Shown: piece after piece, positions 43,168 through 52,072 of the stretch | Numbering within the stretch: position 1 is the first letter of the stretch | How the letters are laid out: each line of letters opens with the position of its first letter | Source of the DNA: CBDCYN01 sp965224205 | Lineage (GTDB): Bacteria; Planctomycetota; Phycisphaerae; Phycisphaerales; Phycisphaeraceae | Length of the DNA: 64,000 bases | Assembly: GCA_965224205.1 (NCBI GenBank) | Contig: CBDCYN010000015.1 | Location: 1 to 64,000, forward strand | Direction: 5' to 3' | Position numbers and translations under genes: made by a program | The notes under the pieces: generated by a model | What the model saw: the letters and a program-made list of their open reading frames with translations, nothing else | Database searches by the model: none | Told to the model about the DNA's origin: nothing

Positions 43168-44226
43168 TCAACGATTGCTGAAATTTGATTCCTTGGCCCC
43201 CGTGTCGGTGAACGGATTCTTGTCTAGATTGACAACTACCTCGACCCTTCGGTCATCTTCCTGGATCTGGTGCCTTAGCTGCTGCCAGCTGCCAGCGGTA
43301 GTGAGCCGGTCCCATAGTTCAATAAGATCCTGGTGAAGGGTCGCCCGAGCGGCGCGTCGGTTGGCCAGCAGGTAGTCTATACCTCGTTTAACCCGGCCAA
43401 ACCCCCGGCTGTGTCCGAAAAACGCTTCAAACCGGGCCTTCTCGCGATCGAGGAACCGCGGCAAAGACTCGATCCATACGTCGCAGTCGTGGATATCGCC
43501 CAGGAGCGTCTGGATCGTTCGCATCATCTTGATCTGTGGCTTGAGCTTGTTTTCGTAAAGTGACGCGTAAGCCTCGAGGGTGTAGCGCAGGTGCTTGGCG
43601 GCGATCCGCATCTGGTGCAGCTCCTCGATATGCTGGGGCTGTTTCAGGTAACGCTCGAAGACCAGCATCTGCTCGAGATCGTTGAGGATGACCTGGGCAG
43701 CTTGGTGCTCGAGGCGGTGGGGGGCGTCGGCATTAACGCCGTGACTGGCGCGGCCTTCGACCTGGATCCGCCGCATCGTCTGTTGGATGTTGCCGACCAG
43801 CCCGGTCTTTTCCAATCGGTCCATCGCGGAGATGACGCCGGGCTGGACGCGCTGTCGCTGTTGACGCAGCCTCAGCAGCAGCCGGGCGATCCCGGGCTCG
43901 TAGCGGCGTTTGTCCGATTGGGCCAATCCATTGATGAACCGATCTAGAAACTCGATCTGGACATCAAGATCTCGTGCTGGTCCCAACGCCCGGGTGACCC
44001 GGGTGATCCCTTTTTTCCACTTTTTGAGCCTGAGGGCAGGCAAGTACGGCTCAAATAGCTTCATCGCGTTGCGCAGGCGACGAGACGCGACGCGCATCCG
44101 GTGCACGCACTCGATGTCGGCCGCGGCCCGCACGCCGTCGATCTCTACCGATAGGGCATCAGCCCGTTTCAGGAGGACGGCGGCGGCGAAGACGTGTTGA
44201 GCTGTAATGGCGAGGGGGTCTCCCAT
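43168..44226 (-). CDS. CHAD domain protein (polyphosphate-binding)
   Basis: The 352-residue alpha-helical CHAD protein has two conserved His-containing repeats: ECVHRMRVASRRLRNAM (about 38-54) and ELHQMRIAAKHLRYTLEAY, plus a basic KKWKKGITRV block. CHAD domains bind polyphosphate through these basic surfaces and localise to polyphosphate granules in studied bacteria. The gene overlaps the end of ppk by 58 bp (44169-44226), so it is translated with it. It lies ahead of the HD and ppx genes, which supports a granule-organising role. Confidence 0.93.
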   Translation of the reverse strand: MGDPLAITAQHVFAAAVLLKRADALSVEIDGVRAAADIECVHRMRVASRRLRNAMKLFEPYLPALRLKKWKKGITRVTRALGPARDLDVQIEFLDRFINGLAQSDKRRYEPGIARLLLRLRQQRQRVQPGVISAMDRLEKTGLVGNIQQTMRRIQVEGRASHGVNADAPHRLEHQAAQVILNDLEQMLVFERYLKQPQHIEELHQMRIAAKHLRYTLEAYASLYENKLKPQIKMMRTIQTLLGDIHDCDVWIESLPRFLDREKARFEAFFGHSRGFGRVKRGIDYLLANRRAARATLHQDLIELWDRLTTAGSWQQLRHQIQEDDRRVEVVVNLDKNPFTDTGAKESNFSNR

Positions 44227-46454
44227 ATCTGATCGATCATCGGGTCGGGGTCCGCGGGCTGGGCCTGGGTCTGTGTTTTTAGTTGCGCCGTCTTGGGTGG
44301 CGGTTCGTCACCGGCGCCATTTTCCTGAATCAGGCCCGCGTTTTTTCGCGCCAGCTGCATGAGCGTGAGGTGGGTGCCGGTTTGTTTCGGGTCGGACGGT
44401 TGGCGTTGCGTATAGCTGCCGTCATGGTGCAGGTCCCAGCACTGGCGTTGGTCGCGGAGCATGACCTGGAGGATCTCCCATAATTTTAGCCGGCAGGCGG
44501 GGTCCCGGACCGGGGTGATCACCTCGACCCGGTTCGAGAGGTTGCGGTACATCCAGTCGGCTGAGCCGATGAAGAACTGCCCCTGCGTGGGCGGGTCGGC
44601 CCCGGATCGGAAATAGAAGACCCGCGAGTGCTCGAGGAACCGCCCGATCACCGAGGTCACCTTGATGTGGTCGCTCAACCCGTCGACCCCCGGCCGCAGG
44701 CAGCAGAAACCGCGGATAATCAGATCAATCGGCACCCCCGCCTGCGAAGCGCGGTACAGCTCGCTGATAATCTTGCGGTCTTCAAGGCTGTTCATCTTCG
44801 CGATGATCCCCGCGGGCCTACCCTCTTGGTGGTGAGTGACCTCGTCACGGATCAGGCTCAAGAAACGCTTGCGCATGGTCGTCGGGGCCACGAGCAGGTA
44901 CCGGTAATCTGATTTGGTCGACCGCCCGGTGAGGTGGTGGAACAGTTCGACCACTTCGCGCGCCAGTTCGGGGCGGCAGGTCAGCAGGCCCAGATCGGTG
45001 TAGAGCTTGGCGGTCTGCACGTTGTAGTTGCCCGTGCCGATGTGGGTGTAGCAGCGGACGCCGTCCGTTTCTTGTCTCGCGATCAGCATCAGCTTGGTGT
45101 GTGTCTTGAGGCCGACGACCCCGTAGACGACGTGCACGCCCGCCTGTTCGAGCTGCTGAGCCCAGTAGATGTTGCGCTGCTCGTCAAACCGGGCTTTGAG
45201 CTCCACGAGGCAGATGACCTGCTTGCCCCGTTCAGCGGCTCGCATGAGGCTATCCATCAGAGGGCGGCTTTCGCCGATGCGGTAGAGCGTGACCTTGATC
45301 GCCAGCACCTTCGGGTCGTCCGCGGCGGCGGCCACAAGGCGCTCGACACTGGCGGAGAAGCTCTCATATGGGTGGTGTACCAGCATGTCCCCAGAGCGGA
45401 TGACGCTAAACAGATCGGCTTCGTTGTCTGCGAGGATCGGGGGCACCACGGGGTTCCACGGGTCGTATTTGAGGTCGGCCAACGGCAGATCCGCGATCGG
45501 GTTCAAGCCGCAGTAGTCCAGCTGGGCCGGCAGCTCGTACGCGTCGGCGTCGGAAAGCTCCAGCTCCTCCATCAGCAGCTTGAGGATCCAGGGGTCGGGG
45601 TTGGGCCCGTGCTCAACCCGCACGATTGAGGCGAACCGGCGTTGCTTTAACTCGCTTTCAATCAGCTCTAGCAGGTCTTCGGCGTCGTCATCATCGAGCT
45701 CGACGTCGGCGTTGCGGGTAACCCGGAACGGGGTAACGCTAAGGACTTGCATCCCGGGGAACAGGGCATCGAGATGGTGGTGGATGACGTCGATGAGGCT
45801 GATGAAGCGGGATTCGTCTTGGTGCTCGTCGGTCTCGAGCTGTAGCCACCGGGGGAAAACGTCTGGGACCTTCACCCGGGCGAACAGCCGGTCGTCTTTG
45901 CCCAGGTGTGAGAGCTTGACCCCCAGCGAAACCGACAGGTTTGAGATAAATGGGAACGGGTGACCCGGGTCGACCGCGAAGGGTGTGACCACGGGGAAGA
46001 CGTTCTCGTGGAAATACTGCTGGGCGAACCGTTGCTCGGCCCTGGTGAGTTCATCCCAGCTCAATAAGTGCACGTGGTGCTGCCTCAGCAGCGGCAAGAT
46101 CTCTTGGGTGTAACACCGGGCCTGGTCATTGAGCAGTTCGAGGACCACCGTCCGGATCGCCGCCAGCTGCTGGGCGGGGGTCAACCCGTCGATCGATACA
46201 CTCGAGACGCCCGCGAGGATCTGCCGCTTGAGCCCCCCGACGCGCTTCATGAAAAACTCGTCGAGATTCGAGGTGAAGATCGACAGGAAACGCACACGCT
46301 CAAGCAACGGGGTGCGCTCATCGAGGGCCTCGTGCAGGACCCGACGGTTAAACGCCAGCCAGCTCAGCTCGCGGTTGAAGAACCATTCGTGTGAGTCGGT
46401 CGGCTTGGTCCAAGTGGCGACTAGGGGGCCGGGATTACGCTGGTTTTGCGTCAT
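44169..46454 (-). CDS. ppk1: Polyphosphate kinase 1
   Basis: The 761-residue enzyme reversibly transfers the ATP gamma-phosphate to polyphosphate. It has the PPK N domain (FFNRELSWLAFNRRVL), the head domain, and two catalytic domains. These contain VVGLKTHTKLMLIAR with the phosphohistidine, HIGTGNYNVQTAKLYTDLGL, and IRGFCCLRPGV with the second conserved His near FLEHSRVFYF. The C-terminal tail is Pro/Ser-rich and longer than usual. It is the first gene of a four-gene minus-strand unit: ppk, CHAD, HD, ppx. The spacer upstream carries a TATAC-family element. Confidence 0.97.
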   Translation of the reverse strand: MTQNQRNPGPLVATWTKPTDSHEWFFNRELSWLAFNRRVLHEALDERTPLLERVRFLSIFTSNLDEFFMKRVGGLKRQILAGVSSVSIDGLTPAQQLAAIRTVVLELLNDQARCYTQEILPLLRQHHVHLLSWDELTRAEQRFAQQYFHENVFPVVTPFAVDPGHPFPFISNLSVSLGVKLSHLGKDDRLFARVKVPDVFPRWLQLETDEHQDESRFISLIDVIHHHLDALFPGMQVLSVTPFRVTRNADVELDDDDAEDLLELIESELKQRRFASIVRVEHGPNPDPWILKLLMEELELSDADAYELPAQLDYCGLNPIADLPLADLKYDPWNPVVPPILADNEADLFSVIRSGDMLVHHPYESFSASVERLVAAAADDPKVLAIKVTLYRIGESRPLMDSLMRAAERGKQVICLVELKARFDEQRNIYWAQQLEQAGVHVVYGVVGLKTHTKLMLIARQETDGVRCYTHIGTGNYNVQTAKLYTDLGLLTCRPELAREVVELFHHLTGRSTKSDYRYLLVAPTTMRKRFLSLIRDEVTHHQEGRPAGIIAKMNSLEDRKIISELYRASQAGVPIDLIIRGFCCLRPGVDGLSDHIKVTSVIGRFLEHSRVFYFRSGADPPTQGQFFIGSADWMYRNLSNRVEVITPVRDPACRLKLWEILQVMLRDQRQCWDLHHDGSYTQRQPSDPKQTGTHLTLMQLARKNAGLIQENGAGDEPPPKTAQLKTQTQAQPADPDPMIDQIWETPSPLQLNTSSPPPSS

Positions 46455-46857
46455 TCTTGAATTCTATCCGTACGTATATCCAGGGACCGTATCGGTGATC
46501 TTGCCGACGCCGGGGTTGATCGTAGAGCGTAGAAGATTCGTCCTCCCATTCTATACGCATCGTGTATCAAAGTACGGCGTCGGGCACGCGCAGGACGCCG
46601 AAAATTTCCTTGCCGCGTACACGAGTGATGCCGCCATTTCATCCGGGATGGGTATATCCGGGAAGGACACACCCACCACTAGCCAGGCCTCAACTTGGCG
46701 CTGTGGTATTAATGTCTTACCGGGTCGGTCGCCGCGGCACCCAAGCGAACCTCTGGTCGACTCATCCCATCTCATCGTGTATCTTCGCACAGCATGGAGG
46801 GCAATCATGTAGTCAAGGGCTTCCTGCGTCATAAAATCGCCATGAGGGATCCTGCTT
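46455..46857. other. 403 bp divergent spacer between ppk1 and leucyl aminopeptidase
   Basis: It holds the best plus-oriented TATAC-family copy (46552-46656) and about 200 bp of mixed DNA before the aminopeptidase. Both genes must be promoted from this region, but no clear promoter or phosphate-box was recognised. Confidence 0.6.
46552..46656 (+). repeat. TATAC-family dispersed element, reference 105 bp copy
   Basis: The copy runs from TATACGCATCGTGTATCAAA to TTTCATCCGGGATGGGTATA. It is exactly 105 bp, and the ends are imperfect inverted repeats for about 30 bp. It matches the copy at 756-860 at 82 of 105 positions. In all six positions where I compared its reading frame with other copies, changes fell at all codon positions, so it is not a conserved gene. 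Confidence 0.85.
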
Positions 46858-48459
46858 ATGTATCGACAGATCCGGATGGTTTCAGCGACCGATAACCGCT
46901 CGGTCGAAGCGATCGCCGTCGCGATGTTCAAAAACCCTAAGCCGCGGGTGCCTGCGGGGTACGCCGAGCTGGACGATCAGCTGGGCGGGTTGTTGTCGCA
47001 AGCGATAGCTAGACCAGAAACTCTGCTTGAGAAAGGTGGACTGGTGACCTTGTACCCGGGGGATGGCCAGGCCGTTTCCAGGAAGGGCACAGCGGCCAAA
47101 CGGGCTAAACTCAAGCGAGTTTTTATCATCGGTCTGGGGGAGGAGAAATCGTTTACGCCCGAAGCGATCCGCGTGGGCAGCGCGAAACTGGTGCGGGCCG
47201 CGTCCGCGGCGGGGTTGCGGCGTGTGGGCCTGGACCTCACCACCGGGCTGGGCGACCGGCTCGAAGCTGAACCCATCGGTCGCGCCGCTGGCGACGGGCT
47301 GGCGATCGGTAACTTCCGGTATCAGGCGTACCAGGGTCAGGGGCAGTCGGATCCGAAGAATCCCAAACCGGTCGACCTGACGGTCCAAAGCGACGGGGCA
47401 TGCCAAAAAGGGTTGAACCGAGGCTTGGCGATCGGGGAGTCGGTGAACCTCGCCCGCGAACTGGCCGCGACCCCGCCGAACGTGGCCAACCCCCGTTATT
47501 TGGTGGACCGTTGCCAACGTATGGCTCGACGCGTGGGGCTGCGATGCACCGTGATCGACGCCAAACGCGCCAAGCAGCTCAAGATGCACGGCCTGTTGGC
47601 TGTCGGCGCAGCCGGGTCGACGCCCCCGGCGTTGATCTGCCTCGAGCACCGCCCCCAATCGAAGTCGAAAAAGAAGAATGCCAAAGGGACCTCTAGCCGT
47701 GGCCCGATCACGCTGGTGGGCAAAGCGGTGACGTTCGACACCGGCGGTTACAGCCTCAAACCGTCTGCAAGCATGGACGGGATGAAATACGACAAGTGCG
47801 GAGGTATGGCCGTGATCGGGGCCATGCACGCGGTCGCCCGGCTGAACCTGCCCCAGCACGTCGTGGGCCTGATCCCCACCGCCGAGAACATGGTCGACGA
47901 AAAAGCCTACCGCCCGGGGGATATCCTCACGATGTCCAACGGGGTGACCGTCGAGGTGACCAACACCGACGCCGAGGGCCGATTGATCCTCGCCGACTCG
48001 TTGGCGTACGCGGCCAAGCATTATCAGCCCAAAGCCGTGGTCGACCTGGCGACGCTCACCGGCGGCGTGGTCGTGGCCCTGGGCAGTGTCTGCGCGGGGT
48101 TATTCTGCAATCAAGACAAGCTGCGCCACACCCTCCTACAAGCCGGCGACGATAGCGGAGAACGGTTGTGGCACCTGCCGCTGTGGGATGAACACAAGAA
48201 GCAGATGCAGGGCACGCACAGCGATATCGTCAACTCCGCTGGGCGTGAGGCCCACCCGATCCAGGGTGCCGCGTTCCTGAGTTATTTCGTCGACCCCAAG
48301 GATTTCGCCGCCCTACCCAAGACCCCATGGGCTCACATCGACATCGCCGGGGTGTCGGACGTCAAGGACGGGAAGAACCCCTTGTTCCCAGATAAGGGGC
48401 CCACGGGGTTCGGCGTGCGCCTATTGGTGCGTGCTTTGGAGCAGTGGGGTAAGGCATAA
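46858..48459 (+). CDS. pepA: Leucyl aminopeptidase (family M17)
   Basis: The 533-residue two-metal cytosolic exopeptidase releases N-terminal residues. The catalytic C-terminal domain has VGKAVTFDTGGYSLKP, MKYDKCGGMAVIGAM, the signature NTDAEGRLILADSLAYA, LATLTGGVVVALG and HLPLWDEHKKQM. The metal-binding Lys, Asp and Glu residues are in place. The N-terminal domain is less conserved, as usual. Met7 (MVSATDN) is an alternative start; no clear Shine-Dalgarno decides. It is convergent with the permease gene, 5 bp away. Confidence 0.95.
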   Translation: MYRQIRMVSATDNRSVEAIAVAMFKNPKPRVPAGYAELDDQLGGLLSQAIARPETLLEKGGLVTLYPGDGQAVSRKGTAAKRAKLKRVFIIGLGEEKSFTPEAIRVGSAKLVRAASAAGLRRVGLDLTTGLGDRLEAEPIGRAAGDGLAIGNFRYQAYQGQGQSDPKNPKPVDLTVQSDGACQKGLNRGLAIGESVNLARELAATPPNVANPRYLVDRCQRMARRVGLRCTVIDAKRAKQLKMHGLLAVGAAGSTPPALICLEHRPQSKSKKKNAKGTSSRGPITLVGKAVTFDTGGYSLKPSASMDGMKYDKCGGMAVIGAMHAVARLNLPQHVVGLIPTAENMVDEKAYRPGDILTMSNGVTVEVTNTDAEGRLILADSLAYAAKHYQPKAVVDLATLTGGVVVALGSVCAGLFCNQDKLRHTLLQAGDDSGERLWHLPLWDEHKKQMQGTHSDIVNSAGREAHPIQGAAFLSYFVDPKDFAALPKTPWAHIDIAGVSDVKDGKNPLFPDKGPTGFGVRLLVRALEQWGKA

Positions 48460-48464
48460 TCATG

Positions 48465-49523
48465 TCACGGTGACGACGGCGAGCTTAGGTTGTCTAGCCG
48501 GCCAGCGAGCAGCGCCGCCACGGGGACCGTGAGCTGCATCCGCCCCAGGAGGATCTTCATCACCGCGGTGATCGGAGTGGCCAGGAACATCCCGATCACG
48601 CCCCAGATCATCCCGAAAAAGATCAGCGAGATCAGCACCGTCACCGGGTGCAGGTCCAGCGACTGGCCCATGAGCTTTGGCTGGATCAGGTTGCCGACAA
48701 CGAACTGGATCCCCGCGGGGATCACCACGACCAACACCTTGACCGTAACCGATAATTCCGGGTTCAATAGCGCCACCGGCACCGGCAGCAGCGTCGCGAT
48801 CACCGACCCAATATTGGGGATGAAGTTGAACAAGAACGCCAAGAACCCAAACACCCACGCGAACTCCACCCCCAGCGTCGCCAGGGTCAGCCCTACCAAC
48901 ACCCCCGTGGTCCCCGAGACGAACACCATCGTCAGGACGTAGCTCTTGATCCTCGACTCGACCACGCTCAGCAGGCTGTCCGTTGGCCGCTGCCCCGGCG
49001 ATCGGCCCAGGAGCATAAAGATCATGAAGATCCCCACCAGCATCCCGTTGGAGAGGATGTTGGCGATCGAGCCGATCATCCCCTTGGCGATCGTGCCCAC
49101 CGAGCTCTGGGCGTATTCGATCACCGATTGCGTCAGGTCGTCTTTCTTGACCCCGAACCGCTCCAACGGAAGCATCTGAGCGGTCTTTTCCAGCAGCAGG
49201 TTGATCTGTTGGCTGTAGACCTGTGAGTTTGCGGCCATCTGCGCCACCGACGCCGACACCAGCAGCCACAGCAGCGCCAAAATCACACACCCCAACAATA
49301 CCGCCACCCCGATCGCCACGTAACGCGGGATCCGCAGGTGCTTCATCAAAAGCTCGATCACCGGCGTAAGGCAGTACGAAAAGAACACCGCTAGGACAAA
49401 CGGCACGAGCACCGGGCTTAGCCAGTTCAACGCCGCCCCCACCGCGATGGCGCTAAGGACCATCAGGCACACGGTCTGGATGCGCCGATCAAGATCCAGT
49501 GATGGAAGGTCCGGAACGTTCAT
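48465..49523 (-). CDS. AI-2E (PerM/YhhT-type) family transporter
   Basis: The protein has about 352 residues and about seven or eight membrane helices. It belongs to the AI-2E/PerM family; members have been linked to autoinducer-2 export, Na+/H+ exchange or other transport, so the substrate is open. Family features: helices with LSPVLVPFVLAVFFSYCLTP, a periplasmic amphipathic segment (TAQMLPLERFGVKKDD), FLFNFIPNIGSVIATLLPVP and QFVVGNLIQPKLMGQSL. The ATG at 49523 follows AAGGACC. The gene lies alone, convergent with pepA. Confidence 0.93.
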   Translation of the reverse strand: MNVPDLPSLDLDRRIQTVCLMVLSAIAVGAALNWLSPVLVPFVLAVFFSYCLTPVIELLMKHLRIPRYVAIGVAVLLGCVILALLWLLVSASVAQMAANSQVYSQQINLLLEKTAQMLPLERFGVKKDDLTQSVIEYAQSSVGTIAKGMIGSIANILSNGMLVGIFMIFMLLGRSPGQRPTDSLLSVVESRIKSYVLTMVFVSGTTGVLVGLTLATLGVEFAWVFGFLAFLFNFIPNIGSVIATLLPVPVALLNPELSVTVKVLVVVIPAGIQFVVGNLIQPKLMGQSLDLHPVTVLISLIFFGMIWGVIGMFLATPITAVMKILLGRMQLTVPVAALLAGRLDNLSSPSSP

Positions 49524-49845
49524 GTGGTCCTTGCACAAAGCGGGGGTGTCGGGCTCAGGCCGTCACTATACCGCCGTCGCCAGGGATTGTCCGGCCAGGA
49601 TCGGTGCGGGGTTATGTGTAGCAATGACTTAGGCGACCTTCGCCGCGACAACGCGCGTCAACGGTCTTCGGGAGCGTCCAACTTTGAACGATGAGCGATC
49701 GCGATGATGGTCACGACGCCGCACCCGTAGGAATATCCTCAAGACGTACAGGCTTCGACGGGGACACACGCTTCGCGTTAGCGTTAGGTATCCAGCCTCA
49801 GAGAAGCGCACGGGCCCGGCGTGCCCGCGTCGCGGTGCGCGGCAG

Positions 49846-50931
49846 ATGCCGCGGCCGCGTCGTTTCGATAAGATGCGGCTTTGGGAGACTCTGTTGACCG
49901 CGACGCTGCTCGACGAACTTCAAACCTACGGACCAAGGTCCTGCCCCCGCTTAAGCTATGAGCAAGCGGCGGACTATACCCGTCGTCTGGCCAAGACCCA
50001 TTACGAGAATTTCAGTGTCGTTAGCTGGTTCCTGCCCAAGCGGCTGCGAGAGGATTTTAGGAATATCTACGCGTTCTGCCGGTGGGCGGACGACCTGGGC
50101 GACGAGACCGGCGATCGGGGCCAATCCCTCGAACTGCTTTCGTGGTGGCGGACCGAGATCGATCGCTGCTACGACGGGCAGCCGCGTCACCCGGTCTTTG
50201 TCGCCCTTCACCCGACGGTCCAGCGGCATGGGATCCCTCGTAAACCGTTTGACGACCTGGTCGACGCGTTTATCCAGGACCAGACCGTCACCCGGTACGA
50301 TACCTGGCCGCGGGTCCTCGACTACTGCACGCGTAGCGCCAACCCCGTGGGCCGGCTGGTCCTGTACGTGTGCGGGTACCGAGACGACGATCGTCAGCAG
50401 CTCAGCGACGCCACATGCACAGCGCTGCAATTGGCGAATTTTTGGCAGGACGTGCGTCGCGATATCCTCGAGCGGGACCGGGTGTACCTCCCCGCGGACG
50501 TGGCGTGCAAGCACCATCTCGATATCGAGACCATGGTCGGTGCCGTCCGGGTCAGTGGTGGCGCCGCCACGCAGAGCCGGCGCGGTGGCCTAGACCGTCT
50601 CTCACACCGTTGCTGCGGTGAACCGGGCGACACGGCGGGTTTGCGGGCGGTGCGTGGGCCGTTTGTGTCCGCGATGAAAGAGCTTGTGGATCGCACCTGG
50701 CTGTTGTTTGAGCAGGGCCGGGCGTTGTGGCCGCGGGTCGACGCGGACATCCGCGTGGATATCCGACTGTTCACCGCGGGGGGTGAGTCGATCTTGCGGA
50801 TGATCGAGCGTCAGGGATACGATACGCTCACCCATCGCCCGGTGCTGGGCAAAGGGGCGAAGATCGCGCTGATGATACGGGCGTTAGCGGGCCGCCTTTT
50901 GCCCGCGGTCCCCGGCCGTGTACGCCGGTGA
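49846..50931 (+). CDS. hpnC: Squalene synthase HpnC (presqualene/hydroxysqualene pathway)
   Basis: The 361-residue class I head-to-head prenyltransferase-like enzyme converts presqualene diphosphate to hydroxysqualene in the HpnCDE route. It has the first aspartate-rich motif FCRWADDLGDE, the second in LQLANFWQDVRRDIL, and ARKLAL-like KIALMIRAL near the end. A Cys/Arg/Gly-rich stretch (about 238-270, SGGAATQSRRGGLDR) is unlike the usual sequence and may be a local insertion. Met10 (MRLWETLL) is an alternative start. It is followed by hpnD 13 bp later and hpnE, a squalene operon. Confidence 0.9.
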   Translation: MPRPRRFDKMRLWETLLTATLLDELQTYGPRSCPRLSYEQAADYTRRLAKTHYENFSVVSWFLPKRLREDFRNIYAFCRWADDLGDETGDRGQSLELLSWWRTEIDRCYDGQPRHPVFVALHPTVQRHGIPRKPFDDLVDAFIQDQTVTRYDTWPRVLDYCTRSANPVGRLVLYVCGYRDDDRQQLSDATCTALQLANFWQDVRRDILERDRVYLPADVACKHHLDIETMVGAVRVSGGAATQSRRGGLDRLSHRCCGEPGDTAGLRAVRGPFVSAMKELVDRTWLLFEQGRALWPRVDADIRVDIRLFTAGGESILRMIERQGYDTLTHRPVLGKGAKIALMIRALAGRLLPAVPGRVRR

Positions 50932-50944
50932 GGGTCGATCGTCG

Positions 50945-51949
50945 ATGACGGACGTGCGAACGAGCGATGGGACGAGCGCTGCCCCCGAGCGGAGCCGGAT
51001 CGAGGATCTAAGCCAGACCCTGCGTCGGTCCTTCGCGTACTGCCACCGCGTGACCCGCACCCGGGCCAGGAATTTCTACTATGGGCTGAAGCTCACCCCC
51101 GAGCCGAAACGGTCAGCGTTGTATGTCATTTACGCATTCATGCGGGCTTGTGACGACCTGGCTGACGAACCCCGCGGGGCGACCGGCAACGCCGACGAGC
51201 CCGGCACGACCGGCCTAGCGCGGCTCGAGCAGTTCAACCGCCAGCTCCAATCCGTGGTCCAGGGGGGAGCCGACCCGCCCGACATCCCTGTGGGTAGCGA
51301 CATCGCGTCCACGGGCTTGATCTGGCCCGCGTTTAACCAGGTGATGCGCACGTACCCCATCAACATCGCGTATCTCCAGGCCATGCTCGAAGGGCAGCGT
51401 TGCGACCTCCAGCAGCGGCTTTACCGCACATTCGATGACCTGCGGGATTACTGCTACAAAGTCGCCTCCGTGGTCGGGCTGGTGTGTATCAGTGTTTGGG
51501 GGTACGGGGGGGGCGAGCAGACCCGTCAGCTAGCACGGGACCGCGGCATCGCCCTTCAGCTGACGAATATCTTGCGTGACCTCGTCGAGGACGCCCGCCG
51601 CGACCGTCTGTATCTGCCCGTCGACGAGCTGCAACAATTCGGGATCGATCCCCCGGCGTTTACGCGGCAGCTGGCTAGCGGCCAGGCCAGCGGATCGTTT
51701 GATCAGCTGATGGGGTATCAGATCGACCGGGCCAGGCGGTTTTACGAATCATCGCGGGACCTTGAGCGGTGGATCGATGCGCCATGCCGACCCACGAGCT
51801 GGGCGATCATGCGGATCTACCGCGGGCTTCTCGAGAAGATCGCCAAAAACCCTAGACGGGTGCTTACGAGCCGGGTACGGCTAAGCTCGCCCCAGAAGCT
51901 GGGGATCGCGATGCGGGCGATGTACCAGCGGGGGTTAGCCCGCTCATGA
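50945..51949 (+). CDS. hpnD: Presqualene diphosphate synthase HpnD
   Basis: The 334-residue phytoene/squalene synthase family enzyme joins two farnesyl diphosphates into presqualene diphosphate. Aspartate-rich motifs are RACDDLADE and NILRDLVEDARRDRLYLP; VASVVGLVCISVWGYGG and MRAMYQRG are family blocks. The ATG at 50945 is used; an in-frame GTG at 50918 would overlap hpnC. The position between hpnC and hpnE decides the specificity over phytoene synthase. Confidence 0.92.
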   Translation: MTDVRTSDGTSAAPERSRIEDLSQTLRRSFAYCHRVTRTRARNFYYGLKLTPEPKRSALYVIYAFMRACDDLADEPRGATGNADEPGTTGLARLEQFNRQLQSVVQGGADPPDIPVGSDIASTGLIWPAFNQVMRTYPINIAYLQAMLEGQRCDLQQRLYRTFDDLRDYCYKVASVVGLVCISVWGYGGGEQTRQLARDRGIALQLTNILRDLVEDARRDRLYLPVDELQQFGIDPPAFTRQLASGQASGSFDQLMGYQIDRARRFYESSRDLERWIDAPCRPTSWAIMRIYRGLLEKIAKNPRRVLTSRVRLSSPQKLGIAMRAMYQRGLARS

Positions 51950-52072
51950 GTCCGCTCAGTGAGGTTCAGCCCGACCGTGTTTCACCACTGAAGCGAAGTA
52001 AGCGACAAGGCGGGCGGCGACCTTGGACGTGATCAGAGTTTTTCCGATAGAGCCCAAGTCCGACAGCCGGTC

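Noticed and set aside
49690..49800. Another TATAC-family copy before hpnC
   Set aside because: Only short, scattered matches were found; it could not be aligned over the element length.
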